A stretch of DNA of 64,000 bases, from assembly GCF_000017405.1 (NCBI RefSeq), contig NC_009668.1, forward strand, positions 1,605,001-1,669,000, given 5' to 3'. The DNA comes from Brucella anthropi ATCC 49188. Its GTDB lineage: Bacteria; Pseudomonadota; Alphaproteobacteria; Rhizobiales; Rhizobiaceae. The notes under the pieces are model-generated. The model did no database searches, was not told where the DNA came from, and saw only the letters and a list, made by a program, of their open reading frames with translations. Position 1 is the stretch's first letter. Every line of letters begins with the position of its first letter. This document shows positions 18,087 through 27,247 of the stretch, one piece after another. Position numbers and translations under genes: made by a program.

Positions 18087-18770
18087 TCACTCGATATTGA
18101 TGCAGTAGCCGAGGAAGCGCTTGGAATCGATCGGATCGAAACCCATCTGCTCACGCAGCTTCTTCCGCAACTTGCTGATATGGCTTTCAACGACGTTTTC
18201 TTCGACTTCACTGTCGAAGATGCCGTAGATCGCGCTGAAAATCTGCGCCTTGTTGAGGCGACGACCGCGATTGGCGATCAAATATTCCAGGATGCGGCGC
18301 TCGCGACGCGGCAGTGGAAAATCGATGCCATTGATCTGCGGATCACGACCATCGGAGAAAACACGGATCGGGCCGAGCTCAGTGCCGCTGTCGTTGGAAG
18401 CAGCTGATGCACCTGCACGGCGGCGGATCGCATTGATGCGCGCAAGGATTTCACGCACATGCACCGGTTTGCGAACAACATCGTCAACCCCGGATTGAAA
18501 CAGCTCAAGTGTATGTTCAAGCGAGGGGCGATCGTTGACGGCGATGACGGGCGCCTTGCAGCGTTCACGAATCCGGGCTGGAAGGCGATGCTGATCTGCA
18601 CATTCGCCGATCAGAAAAGCTTCGACAGCCATAATATCCTGTTGTGGAACGCTCTCGACCCATTCGTCGAAATCGGTAGGGGTAAAACCTGTTGTCGTGA
18701 TGCCTTCGCGACCGAACCAGGAAGAGTATCCTTCAGTCACTATGTCCCTGTCGTCTACGACAACAATCAT
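18087..18770 (-). CDS. ftcR: FtcR/Rem-type flagellar master regulator (OmpR-like, atypical receiver)
   Basis: A 227-residue response regulator with a receiver domain (1-105) and an OmpR-type winged helix (about 130-227; '[31 protein letters not shown]'). It matches FtcR of Brucella and Rem of Sinorhizobium, which activate flagellar genes. The acidic pair D6-D7 and K101 are present, but the phosphorylation site is Glu (E50 in '[10 protein letters not shown]') instead of Asp and the usual Thr/Ser is Asn79, so control by phosphorylation is doubtful. No sensor kinase is coded nearby. Confidence 0.93.
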   Translation of the reverse strand: MIVVVDDRDIVTEGYSSWFGREGITTTGFTPTDFDEWVESVPQQDIMAVEAFLIGECADQHRLPARIRERCKAPVIAVNDRPSLEHTLELFQSGVDDVVRKPVHVREILARINAIRRRAGASAASNDSGTELGPIRVFSDGRDPQINGIDFPLPRRERRILEYLIANRGRRLNKAQIFSAIYGIFDSEVEENVVESHISKLRKKLREQMGFDPIDSKRFLGYCINIE

Positions 18771-19112
18771 CGGCCCGCCTTCCGAATCAATATGTTAGCC
18801 CAAGCACGATAGGAATAACTGGCAGGAGGAATCAGCAACAATGGCAATTAGTTGCCCGCAATATATTGGGAGGCAATTTAGTACATTCTAATTTAATGGG
18901 AATCGCACTGATTGCAATGCGCCTACCTCTTTAGCCGTAAGAACCTTAACCAGATGTTAACGGCTCACGAACTTTTACGATTCTTTACAAGGGCTTAAAA
19001 ATCCGCGTGCTAATTTAGCTTCCACCGGACCCGACAATCACAGGTTGAACATAGACAAACCGAGTGTATCTGACGTTCTGTTACAACCTGTAAAATTCCA
19101 AGGGATCCGTGT
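18771..19112. other. 342-base region upstream of ftcR
   Basis: No gene is seen here. It is AT-rich compared with its surroundings and should contain the ftcR promoter. It holds an inverted repeat, ACAGGTTG (19040-19047) and CAACCTGT (19084-19091), which may be an operator or the 3' hairpin of the preceding operon. Confidence 0.5.
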
Positions 19113-19682
19113 TCAGCCAAAGCAGAAGCTTCGCGCCTGTGGCGTCCAGTTTCCGAAGCCGGTGGCGACCATATTCGTCATCACGCGACAGACATAACGC
19201 TTCTGGGCGGGGTCGTTGTTCGGGCCTGCGTGATAGCGCGCAACCGCCATCGTCCAGTTGCCTTCGCGCTGTCGAAGCTGCCGCAGAAAACGCGCCGCAT
19301 AATCAACATTGAGGCTCGGCATCAGCATCGCGGCGACCGACGGAAATTCCTTGCCGTGATAATAATAGTTGATCTGCATGCAACCGAGGTCGACCAGCTT
19401 CGCACCTTCGGCCCGCACTTCCTCGAAGCGTCTCACCGCCGCCATTTGCGATGGCATAAATTCGGCACGGCCTTCAATATTCATCGCATAAGGTTGCAGC
19501 GAGTTCTTGCGACCGGTTTCCGTGAGGCCGACCGCGTAGAGTATGCCAAGCGGCACATCGTAGCGGGCGGATGCCCGGTGCATTTCACGCTCGCAGATAT
19601 TTTCGGCGCGGGCCGGGCTGCTATCAGACAACCAGACCGCGGCCGCGGCCATCATTGCGAGAAATACCGTTCCCGTTGTCAT
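19113..19682 (-). CDS. Periplasmic lytic transglycosylase (SLT fold) of the flagellar cluster
   Basis: A 189-residue exported protein. The signal peptide ends at about residue 26 ('SSPARA'). The SLT-like domain has a probable catalytic Glu at about 55 ('VGLTETG'), then 'LGCMQINYYYHG' and 'NWTMAVARYHAGPNN', all transglycosylase signatures. It should open peptidoglycan for rod passage, replacing the enzymatic half missing from the FlgJ at 8098-8715. The first 59 bases overlap the end of fliK in another frame. A name such as flgJ is used for related Brucella hydrolases, so I leave the symbol blank. Confidence 0.82.
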   Translation of the reverse strand: MTTGTVFLAMMAAAAVWLSDSSPARAENICEREMHRASARYDVPLGILYAVGLTETGRKNSLQPYAMNIEGRAEFMPSQMAAVRRFEEVRAEGAKLVDLGCMQINYYYHGKEFPSVAAMLMPSLNVDYAARFLRQLRQREGNWTMAVARYHAGPNNDPAQKRYVCRVMTNMVATGFGNWTPQARSFCFG

Positions 19683-20874
19683 GAGCGGTTTGCATGTCTG
19701 AACGCTCGCGTCCTGCCTGACCGGATTCGCCATTCTGCCTGCCCTCACCGCCCATAAAACCCGCCTGTGCCTCAGCGCCGTTTCGCCCGTCGAAGCCCTG
19801 CTGCATGTTGAAAGCTTGCTGCTGACCCGGTTGCTGGCCACTGGCCTGTTGCTGGCCCGCATTCTGCGATGCCTGTGCCTGCTGCACGGCACCCGCCGCG
19901 TTGCGGTCGGCGACAGTCACTGAAATTTTCGCATCGTCTGCAATGCCCGCCGCTTTCAGTGCTTTCTCAATCATCGAGCGGTCAGCGGCGAGCGCTTCCG
20001 CCGCATGGGTCTTTTCAGCGACGAGATGCACCTCGATACCTTCCGACGCCACACGGATACGCGCCGTCACCGCTCCAAGCTCAACCGGATCGAGCTTGAT
20101 CTGCAAGGTCTTGACCGTTCCGAAGCTGCGCTCGGAAACCACCTGAATGTCGGCTATCCGGGCTGCTGCCTGCGATGGCGTGGTGGCTGCCTTGATGTCT
20201 GCAGGCGCGTTACCCTTTGCGGGTGGCTGCTGCTGGATATCAGTTCTGTCAGGCATTTGACCCGACTGCTGCTGTGCCGACCCCTTATCAGTTTTCAGAA
20301 GGCTGGCGAGATCGTCCGAAGCGTTTTCGGCCTGATTGTCGCCGGTAGCCTTCGGTGCGTCCTGATTGATTGCCTGATCCGGTTTGGTGCTGGCCGTCAA
20401 GATTGCTGCAGCCTTCGAAGGCACTGTTTCAGGCGTGCGCTTCTTCAGATCGGCCTGCAGCTCGCCCCCCTGCCCCTCGACCTGCTTCGGATCGATGTCT
20501 TTAATTAAGGCAGAAAGCGGATCGGGGGCATTTGTGTCGTTTTTCGCAGTATTCGGCGTGGAAAAACTGTGATTTGCCCCTTTCAATTCAGGCGAAGAAG
20601 CGTCCAAAGAAAGGAGATTTTGTGGCAGGGCAAACAGAGCGACCGGCTTTGAACCTTCCTCATCCTTCGTATCTGTCTCATCCGAACCCGCATTGGCTTC
20701 GCTGTCGCTCTTCTTTTCGACCTTGCCCTGAGGCTTTTCGAGAAGCGAACTGAACAATTTTGCCGGGTCAGCATTATCCTGCGCCTCACCCTCGGCTTTT
20801 GCCTGGGAAGGACCTGAATTTCGGGCGAGCGAAGCAAGTCGGCTGGTGGAATTCAGCAAAATATCAATGCTCAT
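19624..20874 (-). CDS. fliK: FliK/MotD, hook-length control protein
   Basis: A 416-residue protein, low-complexity and polar in the first 230 residues. The C-terminal hook-length domain ('TLQIKLDPVELGAVTARIRV', about 260-340) is the FliK substrate-switch region. The end is Gln/Gly-rich. In rhizobia it was first called MotD. It follows motC with a 4-base overlap. Confidence 0.87.
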   Translation of the reverse strand: MSIDILLNSTSRLASLARNSGPSQAKAEGEAQDNADPAKLFSSLLEKPQGKVEKKSDSEANAGSDETDTKDEEGSKPVALFALPQNLLSLDASSPELKGANHSFSTPNTAKNDTNAPDPLSALIKDIDPKQVEGQGGELQADLKKRTPETVPSKAAAILTASTKPDQAINQDAPKATGDNQAENASDDLASLLKTDKGSAQQQSGQMPDRTDIQQQPPAKGNAPADIKAATTPSQAAARIADIQVVSERSFGTVKTLQIKLDPVELGAVTARIRVASEGIEVHLVAEKTHAAEALAADRSMIEKALKAAGIADDAKISVTVADRNAAGAVQQAQASQNAGQQQASGQQPGQQQAFNMQQGFDGRNGAEAQAGFMGGEGRQNGESGQAGRERSDMQTAHDNGNGISRNDGRGRGLVV

Positions 20875-22166
20875 TGAACGGTCTTTCCTAGCAAGGCATC
20901 GATCTCTGCGAGCTTGCGCCGCGCATCTTCCATCGTTTTCTGCAAGTCGTCTTCCGGCTGGTTCTTGACCGGCTTCATGCTAACCCCCGCCGGGGTCGGC
21001 TCAGGTTTTACGGCCTCATGCTCCTGCGAATCCGCCACTGCCATTGGCGGCACATCCCGTTCGGTGAGGGCAGGTTTTGCAGGCGGCAAAGCATCTGGAG
21101 TGCGTGTAACCACCGTGCCGACCGCTTCAGCGGCCTTCAACAATTTCCGGTCACGCTCCTGCAATTTGTCGGGTGAAATCTGCGACAGTTCACGCAGCGC
21201 GCTGCCCGCCGAATCCGAAGCCACATCGCTTGCAGCAGCATAAAGATTGGCGCGGGTAGGGTCGGCCTTCAGCCTGTCAGCAAGTTTCTTCGCCTCTGCC
21301 GACATGAAACGCGCCCGCTCCGTCTGGCCATCTACAAGCGCACCGCGCGCGATTTGTAGATAAAGCGAATATTGCATCACCGGATCGGCAGAGCCGATCA
21401 GTTTTGCCAGCTCCGCATTGCCGATACGGTCGTTGAGTTTCACCGCAGCATCGACAAACTGCGCCATGAAATCACGCATATAGGGCGAACGCGGAAAGCG
21501 CTGGAGATAGTTGCGCGACAGGAGCCTGATCTTGTCGGCATCGCCGAGCTTGGCCGCAATCGGCATCGAACGGCGGATTGCCGCTTCCTCAAACAAGGTG
21601 CCCGGCGCATCGAGTCGCACCTGATCAAGCCGCATCAAGGCCGTCGCTGGGTCGAAGGCGGTCATCTGGCTAGCGGTGACAAGCACGATGGATGCCTTCA
21701 GTTCCGCCGGAACATCAGGCGAAAGCGGGACCGAGAAAAGTTTCACCACCTCAATCGTCTGGCCGGAAGCATAGGCCAATGCGCCCTTGACCAGCTCCGG
21801 CGGCACCGCATCGGTCTTGAGGTCGGCAAGAACCTTGCGCACCGCTTCCGGATTGCCGCCGTTGAAGAGATAGATGATCGCCGCATAGACATTTTCCGGA
21901 TTGCTCCAGACGTCATTCGACGCTCGGCCCATATCCGCGCTGACAAAGCCCAGAAGCTTGTTCAGCATCACCACTGCTTCCGGTTTTCCGGCGACGACCT
22001 GATCCTGCAACATGCGCAGCGAACGCACGAGCTTGTAAGGCTCCAGCACCGGCAGCGCGCGGGTCTCAGCCAGTGTTTGCATTTGCGAAAAAGCCGGGTA
22101 CGCCGCTCCCATCAGGGACAAGCCTGCAACACATGCCAGCAAGGAGCGCTTGGCGAGCCGCATCAT
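20871..22166 (-). CDS. motC: MotC, periplasmic motility protein
   Basis: A 431-residue exported protein with a signal peptide ending near 'PAFSQ' (about 28). The rest is helical and matches MotC, a periplasmic protein of rhizobia that stabilises or controls MotB ('PVLEPYKLVRSLRMLQDQVVAGKPEA'). It sits between motB and fliK, overlapping both by 4 bases, exactly the rhizobial order. Confidence 0.9.
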   Translation of the reverse strand: MMRLAKRSLLACVAGLSLMGAAYPAFSQMQTLAETRALPVLEPYKLVRSLRMLQDQVVAGKPEAVVMLNKLLGFVSADMGRASNDVWSNPENVYAAIIYLFNGGNPEAVRKVLADLKTDAVPPELVKGALAYASGQTIEVVKLFSVPLSPDVPAELKASIVLVTASQMTAFDPATALMRLDQVRLDAPGTLFEEAAIRRSMPIAAKLGDADKIRLLSRNYLQRFPRSPYMRDFMAQFVDAAVKLNDRIGNAELAKLIGSADPVMQYSLYLQIARGALVDGQTERARFMSAEAKKLADRLKADPTRANLYAAASDVASDSAGSALRELSQISPDKLQERDRKLLKAAEAVGTVVTRTPDALPPAKPALTERDVPPMAVADSQEHEAVKPEPTPAGVSMKPVKNQPEDDLQKTMEDARRKLAEIDALLGKTVQ

Positions 22167-23278
22167 GGGGCAGACTTGAGAAAGATATCAATGCGGCGGT
22201 TTTCAGCCGCATTCGGATCGCTGGCGTTCTTGGGCTGGCGGTCAGCATAGCCTTCAACGCGCAGCACACGCTTTTCATCGAGCCCGCCGCGAACCAGCAT
22301 GTAATAAGCCATCTGCGCCCGCGCCGAAGACAGACGCCAGTTATCATAGGTCGCGCTCTTGAATGGGCGCGCATCCGTATGCCCGCTGATGATGACTTCA
22401 CCCGGCTGGCGGGAAATCACCTGCGCTATACGCTCCAGCATCTGCACCACGCGGGCATCCGGCTTGGCCGAGCCGATGGTGAACATGCCATAATCGATCT
22501 TGTCGGTGAGCTGGATCATCACACCGCCATCGACCGGAACGACCGTCACATCCGGCATCGGCTCGGCTTTCTTCGCCTCAGCGCCTTCTTTCGCGGCTTC
22601 GCCCTCAGCTGCCTTCTTCAGGTCGGCAATAAGCTGCTCCTGCGTTTCTGCAGGCTTTGCAGTCTCCTCCGGCTTCGGCTGTGCTGTTTCCGGCTTAGGT
22701 GGTGCGGCAGGCGCAGCATCAGGCGGGGTCAGGTCATCGACAGCCTTGCTCGACCAGTAATCCGGGCTGAACGGATCGCGATAGGCTTCACCGCCTTCGG
22801 CACCCGTTGCCGGACCGGATTGCGAGGTGCCGCCATCGCCCTTGGCCGACTGGTTCTGCAGAACACCGGTTTCATGAGCCAGTTCCGAGAGGACTGCATA
22901 GGGTTCGCGGAAAAGCTGGCGCTCTTCCTGGTCGCTTGGCGGCGCAACCGTCGTATCGTTGATGACCTTCGTGCTGTTTTCGATCTTCTGGTCGCTCTCA
23001 TAGCGAACCTTGCCGTCTTTTTCCTCGACGTCCTGCACGCCTTTGGAGCTTGAATGCCGGTCCATCAGCTTGACGGGGTTGAAATAGCTGGCAACCGCTG
23101 CCTTGGTTTCCTCATTGGCGGCATTGATGAGCCACATGACGAGGAAGAAGGCCATCATTGCAGTCATGAAGTCGGCATAGGCAATCTTCCACACGCCACC
23201 ATGATGGCTGTCATGATCGTCGTGCCCGCCCCGGCGAACAATGATGATCTCACGTTTGGTTTCGGGATCGATGCTCAT
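22163..23278 (-). CDS. motB: MotB, stator protein
   Basis: A 371-residue stator subunit. One membrane helix near residues 30-52 carries the ion-binding Asp36 in 'WKIAYADFMTAMMAFFLV'. A long Pro/Glu/Ala-rich linker follows, then an OmpA-like peptidoglycan-binding domain ('ISGHTDARPF', 'SSARAQMAYYMLV', 'RRIDIFL'). It pairs with MotA, coded on the other strand at 37741. The N-terminus has a HDDHDSHHGG stretch. Confidence 0.95.
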   Translation of the reverse strand: MSIDPETKREIIIVRRGGHDDHDSHHGGVWKIAYADFMTAMMAFFLVMWLINAANEETKAAVASYFNPVKLMDRHSSSKGVQDVEEKDGKVRYESDQKIENSTKVINDTTVAPPSDQEERQLFREPYAVLSELAHETGVLQNQSAKGDGGTSQSGPATGAEGGEAYRDPFSPDYWSSKAVDDLTPPDAAPAAPPKPETAQPKPEETAKPAETQEQLIADLKKAAEGEAAKEGAEAKKAEPMPDVTVVPVDGGVMIQLTDKIDYGMFTIGSAKPDARVVQMLERIAQVISRQPGEVIISGHTDARPFKSATYDNWRLSSARAQMAYYMLVRGGLDEKRVLRVEGYADRQPKNASDPNAAENRRIDIFLKSAP

Positions 23279-23982
23279 TGAACCGCAGCCTTCAATTCTT
23301 CAAGAAGCGGCGCGATGCGCGTTTCAAGCTTCCGGTCGCCAAAGGAAAAGGAAAGTTCTTCCGCCCCGGTTTCTGAAAACCGGCAACCTGACGGCAGCAG
23401 AGCCGCATGATCGCGAAGCGGCACAATCAGTCGCGCCGGACCGGAGATTTCCGGTGCTTCGCCATCGAGCGCCAGCGCCGCAATGCGCCGCGCAAATTCC
23501 GCGACCGCCTCACGCTCCATCTTTTCCGCCAGCAAAGGCATCAGGATTTCGGCGATCTGACCGGAAAAGTTTCGTTCAAGCGCGGTCAGCGCTTCGGTCA
23601 GACTACCCGCCAAGAGCAAGGCCTGCTCACGCGAAAATGCAGCGCGCAATGTCTCGATCTCGGCCTCATGCTCGCGCAAAAGCCGCGTCTTTTCAGCGTC
23701 GTAAAGCGCCTGGGCTTCCCGGTGGCCGTCCTCGCGCCCTGCTTCGAATGCCAGGCGCTTTTCTTCCTCGATGGCGATGATAGCGGCGACTTCGGCCTGC
23801 TCGGCAGCGGCGGCTTTCTCAGCCGAGACGGGGCGCTTCGCTCCATCGCCGCCTGCCTGTGGCGGGGGTGTGTCTTTCAGCGGCATCTGCGGCGCAGGCG
23901 CAGCAATGATCTCGATCGCCTCATCCTCAATATGATGGGTCGAAAAATCGGGAAGATAACGGCTGAGGGAAAGCGCGCTCAT
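23275..23982 (-). CDS. FliH-like regulator of the flagellar ATPase
   Basis: A 235-residue protein with a central Ala/Glu-rich coiled coil ('AFEAGREDGHREAQALYDAEKTRLLREHEAEIETLRAAF'), then a globular C-terminal part. This is the shape of FliH, which binds FliI and FliN. Its place directly after fliF supports it. Direct sequence similarity to FliH is weak. Confidence 0.65.
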   Translation of the reverse strand: MSALSLSRYLPDFSTHHIEDEAIEIIAAPAPQMPLKDTPPPQAGGDGAKRPVSAEKAAAAEQAEVAAIIAIEEEKRLAFEAGREDGHREAQALYDAEKTRLLREHEAEIETLRAAFSREQALLLAGSLTEALTALERNFSGQIAEILMPLLAEKMEREAVAEFARRIAALALDGEAPEISGPARLIVPLRDHAALLPSGCRFSETGAEELSFSFGDRKLETRIAPLLEELKAAVQ

Positions 23983-23984
23983 CG

Positions 23985-25739
23985 TCAGGCCGCCTCAAGC
24001 TCCGGCATGGCCGAAGCCTTTACGGCCGATTCCCTCAATGGTTGGGCTTCGCGGCTCGCGGCGGTTTCGTGAATCCACTGCTTGAGAATGGAGGCGACGC
24101 GCTCCTCATCCATGTCGATCATCTGCTCCAGACGTAGCTTGGCAGGCATGCGCATGCGCTGGCGAAGATCGCTGAGGCTGGTCTTCATCTGATCGGCATA
24201 GGCCTCCGGCCCACCGATGACAGCCTGCACGCCTTCACCAGCCGCCTGACCGCCGACGAAATTCGGCATTGCCACTTCACTCGTCTCGCGGACGGCCACT
24301 TCCGTGCCGGTTGGCTTGGCATTCTGGTCACGCAGCAGCGGACGCAGACCGAACCAGATCAGGAGACCAACGGCGGCAAGGATTGCAAGCGCATTGACAT
24401 AAGAGCCGCTCTGGCGAAGCACAGTATCGGTCCACGGCGTGGAGACCGGCTCCATATCGGCACCGGCAGGGTCGAGGAAGTTCACCGCCGTCACATTAAT
24501 GACGTCACCGCGATCCGCATTGAGACCGGCAGCCGTTGCAACGAGGTCGCGGATCTTGGTGATCTGCTGATCGACGAAATTGGCAGGCGGCGGTGTGGTA
24601 CCCGCAGTTTCCAGAAGGCGCGCCTGATCGATGACCACGGCAATGGACAGCCGCTTGACGGTATAACCATCGCTGACGGTGGAGACAGTCTTGCTGTTCA
24701 TTTCGTAATTGGTCAGTTCCTCGCGGCGGTCGGTCTTTTCCGTCGAGCTTTCGCCGTTGCGGTTCTGGATTTCTTCCTGCGGAATGTTCTGTTCCACACC
24801 GGTTGCATTGTCGTTACGATTGTTGCGGGAATCGCCGCTTTCACGGACAACACGTACGGAACGCTCGACGCGGGATTCAGGATCGTAGGTCGTCTCGTTG
24901 ATCTGGCGGCGGTCCGTATCGAGCACGGCTTGAACGCTCGTCTGGAAATGGCCAATGCCGAGATAGGGCGCAAGCGCCTTGCGGATGCTGTCGTCTACAT
25001 TGCCTGCAACCTGCTGTTCCAGCGAGGCGGTCATGAGGGCTGCGCCATTGGCAGCTTCGCCAGCCGATGCCAGCAGACGACCGTTGGTGTCAAGAACAGT
25101 GACGGCGGAAGCATCGAGCGATGGAACGGCGGCAGCGACCAGCTGGCGGATGGACTGTGCAGATTCGGCAGCAAAGCCGCCTTCGGCGCGGATGACGACC
25201 GAGGCGGACGGCTTCTGGTCGCCACGACGGAACGAGCCTTTTTCTGCCATGACTATGTGAACGCGCGCGGCTTTCACACCACGAATGGCCTGGATGGTGC
25301 GGGCGATTTCGCCTTCAAGCGCACGAACGCGGGTGATTTCCTGCATGAACGATGTGAGGCCGAGCGAACCCATATTGTCGAACAGCTCGTAACCGGCATT
25401 GTTCGAGGTCGGCAGGCCCTTTTCAGCCAGATACATGCGGGCATTTTCAGCCTTGCCGATGGGCACGAGGATGGACGAGCCGTCAGCCTTCACGTCGAAA
25501 GGAATGCCTGCTTCACCGAGCGCAAGGCCCATGCGGTTCACGTCGTCACGCGAAAGGCCGACATAGAGCGTCTCGTAGGATGGGCGGCTCAGATAGATGC
25601 TCGTATAGAGGATCGCGCCCATGAGTGCCGCGCCCACCAGTCCGAGCGCGATGAGTTTTCGCGCGCCGAGCTTGCCGAGCGTACCCTTGAGCTGTTCGAT
25701 CAATTGCTGGAAATTCTGCTGCATCCACACCACCGCCAT
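23985..25739 (-). CDS. fliF: FliF, MS-ring protein
   Basis: A 584-residue protein with two membrane helices (about 25-45 and 450-470) and a large periplasmic domain between them containing 'YETLYVGLSRDDVNRMGLALGEAGIPFDV' and 'KAARVHIVMAEKGSFRRGDQKPSASVVI'. The C-terminal cytoplasmic tail binds FliG. It heads the fliF-fliH-motB-motC-fliK unit and is the reported FtcR target in Brucella. Confidence 0.97.
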   Translation of the reverse strand: MAVVWMQQNFQQLIEQLKGTLGKLGARKLIALGLVGAALMGAILYTSIYLSRPSYETLYVGLSRDDVNRMGLALGEAGIPFDVKADGSSILVPIGKAENARMYLAEKGLPTSNNAGYELFDNMGSLGLTSFMQEITRVRALEGEIARTIQAIRGVKAARVHIVMAEKGSFRRGDQKPSASVVIRAEGGFAAESAQSIRQLVAAAVPSLDASAVTVLDTNGRLLASAGEAANGAALMTASLEQQVAGNVDDSIRKALAPYLGIGHFQTSVQAVLDTDRRQINETTYDPESRVERSVRVVRESGDSRNNRNDNATGVEQNIPQEEIQNRNGESSTEKTDRREELTNYEMNSKTVSTVSDGYTVKRLSIAVVIDQARLLETAGTTPPPANFVDQQITKIRDLVATAAGLNADRGDVINVTAVNFLDPAGADMEPVSTPWTDTVLRQSGSYVNALAILAAVGLLIWFGLRPLLRDQNAKPTGTEVAVRETSEVAMPNFVGGQAAGEGVQAVIGGPEAYADQMKTSLSDLRQRMRMPAKLRLEQMIDMDEERVASILKQWIHETAASREAQPLRESAVKASAMPELEAA

Positions 25740-25755
25740 AATGATGCATGCAAAC

Positions 25756-25777
25756 TAGCCCGCGAAGCTTGCGCGAA
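25756..25777 (-). promoter_or_regulatory. Shared flagellar upstream motif (fliF copy), putative FtcR site
   Basis: Minus strand TTCGCGCAAGCTTCGCG followed by GGCTA, 17-38 bases upstream of the fliF ATG. 21 of 22 bases match the flhA copy. Confidence 0.6.
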
Positions 25778-25832
25778 AGTGGCGGCTGATGAAGCAAGTG
25801 CTTCCGGAAACTGGTATTGAGCGCAAAGAATT

Positions 25833-25858
25833 GGGGCGCGGAATAAATCCCGCGCCCC
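25833..25858 (-). terminator. Stem-loop after fliC
   Basis: A 9-bp GC stem, GGGGCGCGG/CCGCGCCCC, with a 7-8 base loop. On the minus strand it is followed by AATTCTTT. It lies 110 bases past fliC and before fliF. Confidence 0.55.
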
Positions 25859-25933
25859 GTTTTCCGCCCAAAGCCATCCGATCCGATCAGGTCGGTTCGG
25901 ATGCGAACCCCTGATTTACCTGAGAACTCGCGA

Positions 25934-25951
25934 GCGCCGGCAACCCGGCGC
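25934..25951 (-). terminator. Short stem-loop immediately after the fliC stop
   Basis: GCGCCGG/CCGGCGC arms with a 4-base loop, 19 bases downstream of fliC. There is no U-tract; it may protect the abundant flagellin mRNA. Confidence 0.4.
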
Positions 25952-25969
25952 CCTTGCTGTCTACTCAGA

Positions 25970-26953
25970 TTAGCCGCGGAACAGCGACAGGATGTTCTGG
26001 TTCGACGAGTTGGCAATCGACAGAGCCTGAACGCCGAGCTGCTGCTGAACCTGAAGAGCCGACAGACGTGCCGATTCCTTGTTCATGTCAGCGTCAACGA
26101 GCTGGCCAACGCCCTTTTCGATCGAGTCCGAAAGGCTCGAAACGAAATCCTTCTGCATGTCGATGCGTGCCTTTGCGGCACCCAATTCAGCAGCAGAAGT
26201 TGCCATCGAGCCGAGAGCGGCTTCAATGTCGGTCAGGAGGTTGTCGAATGCCGCGCCTTCGGTCCCAGCCACGTCCGTAGCGTCATAATCCGTAACGCCG
26301 GTCAGATCAGCGACATTGATGTCGAGGATCGACTTGGCAGATGCACCGCCGTTCTTGTCGAGAACGCCGGCAGCCGTGCCGGTGCCGGAATCGATAAGGC
26401 GCGTCGTGGAGTAATTCACGGAAATCGTGCCGGTCGTTACCTTGCCCGAAGCATCACGGTTGTAAGAGGTGATGACGTTGAGCGAATTGCTTTCAGCTAC
26501 TGCCGGGGTGGCAGTAGGATCAGCGGTGTCCTTCGACGAATCCGAGGTCAGCAGGTTGGAGCCGGCATAGTTGGCGCCGGAAACATTGTCCTTGAGCTGA
26601 GCAACATAGGTTGCGATTTCGCTCTGAATCTTGGCGCGATCTTCCGCACCAGAAGTCTTCGCAAGAAGAACCTTCTGCTTGATCTGGTCAACAACTTCGA
26701 TGGCCTTGTTCATGGCCGTATAAGCTGTGTCAACCTTGCCAGCACCGAGGCCGAGCGAATCCTGCACAACCGAGTTGGCTTTGTTGTCCGAACGCATGGT
26801 CGTTGCGATGGACCAGTAAGCAGCGTTGTCGGATGCACCGGCAACCTTGAGACCGGTCGAGATACGGTTCTGGGTTGATTCCAGTGCCTTGTTGGTCGAA
26901 GAAAGCGTCTGGAGAGCGGTCAGAGCCGACGAATTTGTAAGAATGCTAGCCAT
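25970..26953 (-). CDS. fliC: Flagellin FliC
   Basis: A 327-residue flagellin with the usual helical ends ('ASILTNSSALTALQTLSSTNKALESTQNRISTGLKV' and 'LSALQVQQQLGVQALSIANSSNQNILSLF') and a variable middle. It is the only flagellin gene in the window. The ATG at 26953 has an AAGGGGC site; open frame upstream is leader. The 5' leader carries hairpins and is probably the target of FlbT. Confidence 0.97.
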   Translation of the reverse strand: MASILTNSSALTALQTLSSTNKALESTQNRISTGLKVAGASDNAAYWSIATTMRSDNKANSVVQDSLGLGAGKVDTAYTAMNKAIEVVDQIKQKVLLAKTSGAEDRAKIQSEIATYVAQLKDNVSGANYAGSNLLTSDSSKDTADPTATPAVAESNSLNVITSYNRDASGKVTTGTISVNYSTTRLIDSGTGTAAGVLDKNGGASAKSILDINVADLTGVTDYDATDVAGTEGAAFDNLLTDIEAALGSMATSAAELGAAKARIDMQKDFVSSLSDSIEKGVGQLVDADMNKESARLSALQVQQQLGVQALSIANSSNQNILSLFRG

Positions 26954-26991
26954 AGTTTTTTGCCCCTTGGGAAAAACAATCTGAGGGACAG

Positions 26992-27013
26992 GCCGGATTT
27001 TTATATTACCGGC
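26992..27013 (-). promoter_or_regulatory. Hairpin in the fliC 5' leader
   Basis: GCCGG/CCGGC arms with a 12-base AT-rich loop, 39-60 bases upstream of the fliC ATG. A second small stem (CCGCG/CGCGG) lies farther upstream. FlbT is known to act on flagellin leaders. Confidence 0.4.
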
Positions 27014-27247
27014 ATGGTGGAGCGGCATCATGCCTGTTGCCGCGTAACGCGCGGAAACCCACCATGAGGATCGTCGTAAGCTCGAAATATTAAGAGATTA
27101 CTAAATAATCCGCTCAAATTCTAATTGAGGTTTTCTTTTTCATCAAGTGGGTTCCTGACAGATCGACGCGACCCACCGGTCCAAACTTATCCCCACTCCA
27201 TATGTTCGCCTTATGTTCCACAAGTGTTAACTAATGGAAGGAAGATC

